10,160 nucleotides of DNA from positions 1-10,160 of the forward strand of contig QALW01000049.1 of assembly GCA_003150515.1 (NCBI GenBank), written 5' to 3'. The notes under the pieces were generated by a model. It worked only from the letters and a program-made list of their open reading frames with translations. It did not search any database and was not told the DNA's origin. A program made the position numbers and the translations under genes. Below, one piece after another: positions 5,394-10,160 of the stretch (position 1 is its first letter; every line of letters begins with the position of its first letter). The DNA is from Selenomonadales bacterium. Lineage in GTDB: Bacteria > Bacillota > Clostridia > Christensenellales > QALW01.

Positions 5394-6578
5394 ATGAGGA
5401 AACTGTTTTTAAAGGCTAAAGGCCTGTTAGCGTTGACGATATGCCTGCTGATGCTTGCCGCCGCGCCTGCCGGCCTGGCTGATGAAAACCAGCTGTTCAG
5501 CGGGCTGTTTCTCCAGTCTGAAGCTAATTTCGACGCAGACGAGGCGGGCAATACCGTTGATTTCAGCGATGATACCATGGACTGGCTTTTGCACGGCGCG
5601 TCCATAGCCTTTATAACCCGCGGAAACGAGGGCAATTATATATCCATTCCCGATCCGGCGGGCAATCATCACGAATTTCAAATGCAGTACGCCAATGATT
5701 TGGAGGATATGGAATACGCCTTCAGCGTGGAGGCAAAGCTTTCAGGGGTCCAGGACGGCATATTTATAAAGGGCTGCGAGCCCATCTATAGAGTCAATCC
5801 GGCATATAAGGATTCGGAAATGCTCTTTTGCAGCTCCACCTATTACGTTCAGAACGGGGGCAAATCGGTAAGCTGGAACGGAATGGGCGGAAGCGGCTTC
5901 TGCGTTACGGCAAAGGATGAGAATACGCTTCGCATTGACGTGGCGGTCTTTGAGGAGGACGGCATTTTTGTTTCTCACCGCAACTGCGCCGTTGGGGTTA
6001 GTTTCAATATCAAAAGCGAGATGAACACCTATGCTTTCAGGGATGATAACGCCGGGAAAGTAAGCTGCTATATTAATAACCAGCTGTTTGCAACCGTAGA
6101 ATACAGCGAAACGGTTACATATCCGCTGGATACGGACGATACTCAGCAGTATGCATTTTATAAGAACGTAAAAATTAAGGACGCAGCGGGCAAAGAGCTT
6201 TTAAGCGTGGAAAATTCGCGGCTTTCGGCGCGCAACGTTATAGCGCTGGCCGAAAGGGGCTCGGCCTTTGAATTTGATAATTTAGCCGTTTATACTTCAA
6301 ACGAGCCTGAGCCTACTCCCCAGGCAACAATTCAGGCCACTCCTGCTCCCGAAACTGAAGCCGCTCCTGCAACTGAAGGGGCTTCTGAGCCTGCGGGTGA
6401 AAATACAGCTTCGTCCGGGCGGACAAACGAGCCCTCCGCTGAGGAATCAAATGCGCCTGTCAGGCCCGAAGAGGAAAATAATTATACTCTGATAATAGTG
6501 ATTGCCGCCGCGGCCGTCGCGGTTATAGCGGGCGTAACGGCGTATATAATTATAAAGAATAAAAAGAAATCCGCCTGA
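5394..6578 (+). CDS. Second membrane-anchored surface protein, lectin-like fold suspected
   Basis: I do not recognise a named family. From the ATG at 5394 the product is 394 residues (396 if the ATG at 5388 is used). A signal peptide covers 1-29 (basic start, core LLALTICLLMLAAAPAGLA). One extracellular region follows (about 30-302). A Pro/Glu/Thr/Ala-rich linker spans 303-361, then a membrane segment (about 364-387) and a basic tail KNKKKSA. The extracellular part has alternating strand patterns, for example DMEYAFSVEAKLSG, NTLRIDVAVF and KVSCYINNQLFATVEY, and ends FEFDNLAVY. That pattern is typical of concanavalin-A-like / DUF1080-type glucan-binding sandwiches, but no catalytic residues can be named. 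Four cysteines lie in the region. It has the same layout as the protein at 2896-4380 without detectable sequence similarity to it. It starts 36 bases after the phosphatase gene, so co-transcription is likely. Glycan binding is a guess. Confidence 0.75.
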   Translation: MRKLFLKAKGLLALTICLLMLAAAPAGLADENQLFSGLFLQSEANFDADEAGNTVDFSDDTMDWLLHGASIAFITRGNEGNYISIPDPAGNHHEFQMQYANDLEDMEYAFSVEAKLSGVQDGIFIKGCEPIYRVNPAYKDSEMLFCSSTYYVQNGGKSVSWNGMGGSGFCVTAKDENTLRIDVAVFEEDGIFVSHRNCAVGVSFNIKSEMNTYAFRDDNAGKVSCYINNQLFATVEYSETVTYPLDTDDTQQYAFYKNVKIKDAAGKELLSVENSRLSARNVIALAERGSAFEFDNLAVYTSNEPEPTPQATIQATPAPETEAAPATEGASEPAGENTASSGRTNEPSAEESNAPVRPEEENNYTLIIVIAAAAVAVIAGVTAYIIIKNKKKSA

Positions 6579-6608
6579 ATTATAGAATAAGGCGTAGATT
6601 TGGGATAT

Positions 6609-6649
6609 AAAAAACCGCCGGCGGGCATTCTTAAAAAGCCTGCCGGCGG
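6609..6649 (-). terminator. Terminator-type hairpin pointing against the flanking genes
   Basis: CCGCCGGCGGGC (6615-6626) pairs with GCCTGCCGGCGG (6638-6649), 12 bp with one G-T wobble, around an 11-base loop. Six A residues (6609-6614) lie just before it, so on the minus strand this is a hairpin followed by six T residues, the classic form. On the plus strand it is followed by TAAGGCGTATTTT, a poor termination tract. Both flanking genes are on the plus strand. Confidence 0.7.
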
Positions 6650-6684
6650 TAAGGCGTATTTTAGCGAGCAGGAAGGAGAAAAAT

Positions 6685-9237
6685 ATGCTTAGGGTTAAAA
6701 AGGTATATGTGGATTATTCGGAGTATGAGCTTATTGACAACGACGCTCCCGTATTTTCCTGGAGCGCAAGCTCGGAATTGAATAATTCGGAGCAGACGGG
6801 CTGGGAGCTGAGAGTATTTCATAAGAAAAGCGGGCGGGAGGTATGGAATGCTTCCATGCTTTCCAGGGAGCAGAAGGCAGTCTATGCCGGAGAGCCTTTG
6901 GAGGCGGGCGAGAGCTATTGCGCAAGCGTCCGCATTAAGGATAATCACGGGCGGCTGAGTAATTGGTCGGAGCCCAAGGAATTTGTTTCGGGCAGCATGC
7001 AATGGCAGGCGGGCTGGATAGCCGTCAAGGAGGATAAAGTGCGCGTGCCCGCCCAATTTTATACCTGTTTTGAAAATAAAGGGGATATAGCGGGCTGCGT
7101 AATTTTTGTCTGCGGCGTGGGGGAGCATAGAGTGAGCGTAAACGGCGCGCCCCTTATAGGAGGGGAATTAGCTCCTTCCTATACTAATTTTGCCAAGCTG
7201 TGCTGCTATGAGGTGCTCCGGGCGGATTCCCTGCTCCGGGAGGGGGAAAACACTGTGGCCGTAACGGTAGCCGACGGCTGGCGGAGAATGGACAGTCAGT
7301 TTATTTTCGATCATATACGCAGGGAAATTGAATTTTTCGGAATCCCTCAGCTTAGCGCTTCCATAAAGCTGAGCATGAAGGACGGAAGCGTTAAATGGAT
7401 ACATACTGATAAAGCTTCCTGGAAAGCCCGGCGCACTCCCATAGTTGAAGCCAATCTCTACGACGGCTATGTCTATGACGAGCGCCTGGAGGGGCGCAAC
7501 GAGCCCCTGAGCGTTATTGAGGCGCCGCCGCTGGGAGCTATGCGCGCGGACGCGGCCGAGCCTATAACCATGCATGAGGTTTATAAGCCTGTAAGCATAT
7601 TTTGGCCCAAGCCGGGCCTGGCCGTTGTGGATTTCGGCCAGAATATAGCGGGAGTATGCCGTCTGCGCCTGCCCTGTCAAATGAATGAAGGGCAGAAAGT
7701 GGTTATTGAGCATGCTGAAATGCTGGATGAGGACGGCACTCTTTATATGGCGCCTCTGCGCGGAGTTAAGGCCAGGGACGAATTTATTTCCTCGGGCAGG
7801 AAATATAATAACGAATATTTTGTGCCCGCCTTTACTTATCACGGCTTCAGATACGCGCAAATCAGCGGATATGAGGATATAACCCTGGAGGATATAGAGG
7901 CCGTGGCCTTATATAGCGATATGGCCAGCGGAAGCTTTTTTGAATGCGGCAGCCCCATGCTCAACAGAATACATAAGAATTGCGTGCAGACGGAAAAATC
8001 CAATACTCACAGCATTTTCACCGACTGCCCCCAGCGCAACGAGCGCATGGCCTGGATTAACGATCTTACTCCCCGCTTTGAGGCGCTTCCGTATAATTTT
8101 AACGTCAGCCGGCTGTTCACAAAGACCGTCCGGGATATAATCAACGATCAGCAGGACGGCATGATAGCCTATACCAATCCCTATATATACAGCGCCCGCC
8201 CGGCCGATCCGGTATGCTCCTCCTTCCTTATAGCGGGCATGGAAAGCCTGAAATTTGCGGGAAACGACGGGATTCTGCGCGAGGGCTATGAACATTTCAA
8301 GGCCTGGGAGGATTATCTGCTCGGCCGCTCGGAGGATTACATTCTGAATTATACGCTTAACGGAGACTGGGCGTCGCCGGCCTATGCCTGCATTGACGAG
8401 GAGAGATGCTATTCGGCCGTTACGCCCGGCGAACTGCTTTCCACGGGGTATTCCTATTATAATTGCCTGCTTCTGGCTGATTTTGCTCAGAGACTGGGCA
8501 GGACGCAGGAGAGCGAAAAATATTCTGAAACTGCGCTGAAGGTGCGCGAGGCGTTCCTGAATAAATGGTTTGACGCTCAGACGGGAATTGTGGCGACGGG
8601 CTCGGACGCCTGCCAGGCTTTTGCGCTCTGGCTGGATATACTGCCTGAGGAAAGCCGATCTAAGGCCGCGCGCGTGATGAAAGAGCAGCTCGAGGCCAAT
8701 AACTACCGCTTTACTACGGGCAGCATATGCACGCGGTATATGGTGGAAATGCTCACCCGGTACGGCTATGCGGACCAGGCCTATACGCTTATGACTTTGG
8801 ATAGATATCCCTCCTACGGTTATTCCATTCAAAACGAGGGGACTACTATCTGGGAGCGCTTTGAGCTTAAAAAGAATCCCACTATGAATTCTCACAGCCA
8901 CCCGATGTACGCTTCTGTAGATAAATGGCTTTACGGCTATATATGCGGAGTATCCGTTCTGGAGCCGGGCTGCTCTGAAATTAAAATAAAGCCGTATTTC
9001 CCCGCCGGACTTTTAAGCGCGCAATGCCGGATTAACACTATTAAGGGGGATATAGGAGTGCGCTGGGTAAGAAAGTACGGAGCGTTTCATATATATCTCA
9101 ATATTCCCTTCGGAGTGGGGGCGCAGCTTGAGCTGCCAACGGCTTATTCGGACAGCGGCGCGGATATTGAATACGGCGAAATGAGCAGGCTGGGCAGCGG
9201 CTGCTATTGCTTTACGGTAAATAAAAAGGAGGAATAG
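6685..9237 (+). CDS. Alpha-L-rhamnosidase, glycoside hydrolase family 78
   Basis: This 850-residue enzyme hydrolyses terminal alpha-L-rhamnose from glycosides or rhamnose-containing polysaccharide fragments by an inverting mechanism. Domain order fits bacterial GH78. A fibronectin-III-like domain (about 1-102, ending SNWSEPKEFVSG) comes first. A beta-sandwich with QAGWIAV and LAPSYTNFAK follows (about 105-270), then a second beta domain with VVDFGQNIAGV (314-324) and FTYHGFRYAQISG (383-395). The alpha/alpha-barrel catalytic domain covers about 415-760, and a C-terminal beta domain starts after VLEPG. The catalytic loop DCPQRNER (447-454, with D447 and E453) is followed by WIND (457-460), where many relatives have WTGD. 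The likely general base is E724 in TTIWERFE. SHPMYASVDKWLYGYICG (737-754) is the conserved region after it. There is no signal peptide, so it should act in the cytoplasm on imported substrate. AAGGAG (6673-6678) is 6 bases before the ATG. Substrate (plant flavonoid glycoside, pectin fragment or bacterial polysaccharide) is not determinable. Confidence 0.93.
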   Translation: MLRVKKVYVDYSEYELIDNDAPVFSWSASSELNNSEQTGWELRVFHKKSGREVWNASMLSREQKAVYAGEPLEAGESYCASVRIKDNHGRLSNWSEPKEFVSGSMQWQAGWIAVKEDKVRVPAQFYTCFENKGDIAGCVIFVCGVGEHRVSVNGAPLIGGELAPSYTNFAKLCCYEVLRADSLLREGENTVAVTVADGWRRMDSQFIFDHIRREIEFFGIPQLSASIKLSMKDGSVKWIHTDKASWKARRTPIVEANLYDGYVYDERLEGRNEPLSVIEAPPLGAMRADAAEPITMHEVYKPVSIFWPKPGLAVVDFGQNIAGVCRLRLPCQMNEGQKVVIEHAEMLDEDGTLYMAPLRGVKARDEFISSGRKYNNEYFVPAFTYHGFRYAQISGYEDITLEDIEAVALYSDMASGSFFECGSPMLNRIHKNCVQTEKSNTHSIFTDCPQRNERMAWINDLTPRFEALPYNFNVSRLFTKTVRDIINDQQDGMIAYTNPYIYSARPADPVCSSFLIAGMESLKFAGNDGILREGYEHFKAWEDYLLGRSEDYILNYTLNGDWASPAYACIDEERCYSAVTPGELLSTGYSYYNCLLLADFAQRLGRTQESEKYSETALKVREAFLNKWFDAQTGIVATGSDACQAFALWLDILPEESRSKAARVMKEQLEANNYRFTTGSICTRYMVEMLTRYGYADQAYTLMTLDRYPSYGYSIQNEGTTIWERFELKKNPTMNSHSHPMYASVDKWLYGYICGVSVLEPGCSEIKIKPYFPAGLLSAQCRINTIKGDIGVRWVRKYGAFHIYLNIPFGVGAQLELPTAYSDSGADIEYGEMSRLGSGCYCFTVNKKEE

Positions 9238-9244
9238 GATCAGG

Positions 9245-9937
9245 ATGGAACAGACGGATAAATATCTTGCGCGCAAGCTTAAAGAGGGTTATACATATAT
9301 AACCGCCCATACTGGCTGTGAGGGCACGCCCTGGAACAGCATAGAGCATATTGAGGCCGCGCTTTCAAGCGGAGCGGAAACAGTAGAAATAGATATTCAG
9401 AATGACGGAGAACTGCTCTATCTTTCGCATGATCCTGTTGAAAATCCCCAGAGCAGGCCCACGTTAAATACCTGCTTTGAAATGGTGCGCCCTCATGAGA
9501 ATGTGCTTATTAACTGCGACGTCAAGCATTTCGGGTTGGTCGGGCCCGTCCTGGCGCTTGCCAAAAGCATGGGTGTGGCGGACAGAATTCATTTTACCGG
9601 TCAGGTTAATAATGAGGACGCTCAGCTGCTTAAGGAATCGGGCGAAATTTCCGGCTGGTGGAACAGCGTCTTTCCTTCGGCGGATAATTATTGCAGGCTG
9701 AGAGAGGCGGTCGCGTATTTAAATGGATATAACCGGGACAGAATCATATGCGTGGAGTATCATATGGTTAATGACGAGCTGCTGAATTATGTGCGTCAGA
9801 ACGGATATAATTTTACAGTTTGGACGGTGGACGAGGATGAGGATTTGAAGCGCATGATGAGCCTGGGGCTTGTTAATATAACCACTAAGCGGCCCTTAAG
9901 GGCGCTGGAAATCCGCAGACAGTTATTAGGCTATTAG
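9245..9937 (+). CDS. Glycerophosphodiester phosphodiesterase-like protein (AHTG variant)
   Basis: This 230-residue cytoplasmic protein has the GDPD TIM-barrel signature. The family cleaves glycerophosphodiesters to glycerol 3-phosphate and an alcohol. Visible motifs are AHTGCEGTPWNS (21-32) at the HRG/ENT position, VEIDIQ with E48 and D50 (metal ligands), LSHDP with H62, CDVK (91-94) at the second metal/base position, and TVWTVDEDEDLKRMMSLG near the end. The HRG arginine is replaced by threonine (H22-T23-G24), and the usual IITDRP-like end reads NITTKRP. I recall AHTG forms as a recurring clostridial subgroup, so this may be a real subfamily rather than decay. Loss of the arginine could change phosphate binding or substrate. 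The gene starts 7 bases after the rhamnosidase stop, with its AAGGAGG (9226-9232) inside the rhamnosidase's last codons. The two are therefore likely translationally coupled and may act on the same substrate. Confidence 0.85.
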   Translation: MEQTDKYLARKLKEGYTYITAHTGCEGTPWNSIEHIEAALSSGAETVEIDIQNDGELLYLSHDPVENPQSRPTLNTCFEMVRPHENVLINCDVKHFGLVGPVLALAKSMGVADRIHFTGQVNNEDAQLLKESGEISGWWNSVFPSADNYCRLREAVAYLNGYNRDRIICVEYHMVNDELLNYVRQNGYNFTVWTVDEDEDLKRMMSLGLVNITTKRPLRALEIRRQLLGY

Positions 9938-9956
9938 AATACGGACGAATTCTTCT

Positions 9957-10019
9957 AAGCCCCCCTAAGCCTTACGGGCTCCCTTAAAAAGGGAGCCCGT
10001 AAGGCTTAGGGGGGCTTTT
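9957..10019 (+). terminator. 29-bp perfect hairpin with AAA loop, probable cluster terminator
   Basis: Bases 9957-9985 are perfectly complementary to 9989-10017, leaving a loop of only AAA (9986-9988). The right arm runs into four T residues (10016-10019) and lies 19 bases after the GDPD stop. It suits a terminator, but a 29-bp uninterrupted stem is far longer than termination requires. Confidence 0.75.
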
Positions 10020-10021
10020 CA

Positions 10022-10032
10022 GCCCAAAGGGC
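10022..10032. repeat. Short triloop hairpin
   Basis: GCCC, AAA, GGGC: a 4-bp perfect inverted repeat directly after the long hairpin. Alone it would be chance, but it shares the three-base loop of its neighbours. Confidence 0.4.
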
Positions 10033-10066
10033 AGGGGGAATAAAAAAGCAAGGCCCGGGCGGGGGC

Positions 10067-10113
10067 GGCGCGGCCTATTTTGGCGCCCGAAGGGCGCCAA
10101 AATAGGCCGCGCC
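10067..10113. repeat. 22-bp perfect hairpin with GAA loop
   Basis: Bases 10067-10088 are perfectly complementary to 10092-10113 around GAA (10089-10091). The arm holds the AT core CTATTTTGG flanked by GC-rich ends. Four A residues rather than T residues follow on the plus strand, so it is not a good plus-strand terminator. Confidence 0.8.
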
Positions 10114-10130
10114 CCAAAACGGCGGCGTTT

Positions 10131-10151
10131 GGCCGGGGCATAGCCCCGGCC
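10131..10151. repeat. 9-bp perfect hairpin with ATA loop
   Basis: GGCCGGGGC (10131-10139) pairs with GCCCCGGCC (10143-10151) around ATA. Bases 10114-10132 can also form CCAAAACG with CGTTTGG, with one bulged A, so the stretch from 10067 to 10151 is almost wholly paired. Confidence 0.7.
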
Positions 10152-10160
10152 AGGCCGAGC

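Noticed and set aside
7909..8901. 330-codon leftward open frame inside the rhamnosidase gene
   Set aside because: The plus-strand frame has the intact GH78 catalytic motifs over the same bases. The antisense frame has no family features.
9957..10151. Insertion sequence or MITE ends
   Set aside because: The hairpin arms differ from one another, no transposase is present, and no target-site duplication can be seen.

Overview
The window reads as chromosomal DNA from a Gram-positive anaerobe, most likely a member of the Clostridia (Bacillota). The evidence is strong AAGGAGG-type ribosome binding sites, a lipobox lipoprotein, an SigA-type promoter, a GH78 rhamnosidase and an AHTG-type GDPD protein. 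The lineage is an inference, since there is no rRNA or other marker. The DNA has middling GC but uses TAT and ATA codons heavily. The long open frames are well spaced and in one direction. I see no tRNA, rRNA, CRISPR array, insertion sequence or phage gene.

Left edge (1-935). A leftward gene fragment (1-129) resembles sugar-transfer-associated ATP-grasp proteins. It looks cut off at its N-terminus, and its codon use differs from the rest. Next is a rightward MgtC/SapB-family membrane protein (189-935) with its own likely promoter. A non-coding stretch (936-1271) follows, holding a strong 14-bp terminator, a weaker GC-rich hairpin and a good promoter (TTGTAA, 17 bp, TATAAT).

Main block (1275-9937). 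Six genes lie on the plus strand: an ABC sugar-type substrate-binding lipoprotein; a surface protein with two copies of an unrecognised domain, a Thr/Ala linker and a C-terminal membrane anchor; an inositol-monophosphatase-family phosphatase; a second anchored surface protein with a different extracellular domain; a cytoplasmic GH78 alpha-L-rhamnosidase; and a variant glycerophosphodiester phosphodiesterase-like protein. The gaps hold stem-loops, so this is probably a co-oriented cluster with partial internal termination or several transcription units rather than one tight operon. Only the rhamnosidase and GDPD genes look translationally coupled.

Possible joint role (inference). The lipoprotein and the two anchored proteins would capture a glycan or glycoside at the cell surface, an unseen permease would import it, and the rhamnosidase would remove rhamnose inside the cell. 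The phosphatase and phosphodiesterase could release polyol or glycerol from phosphorylated parts of the same substrate. No permease, rhamnose-catabolic gene or regulator is in the window.

Right edge (9938-10160). This is non-coding and packed with nearly back-to-back perfect hairpins of 29, 4, 22 and 9 bp, each with a three-base loop. The first probably terminates the cluster. The others are the most unusual DNA-level feature here.
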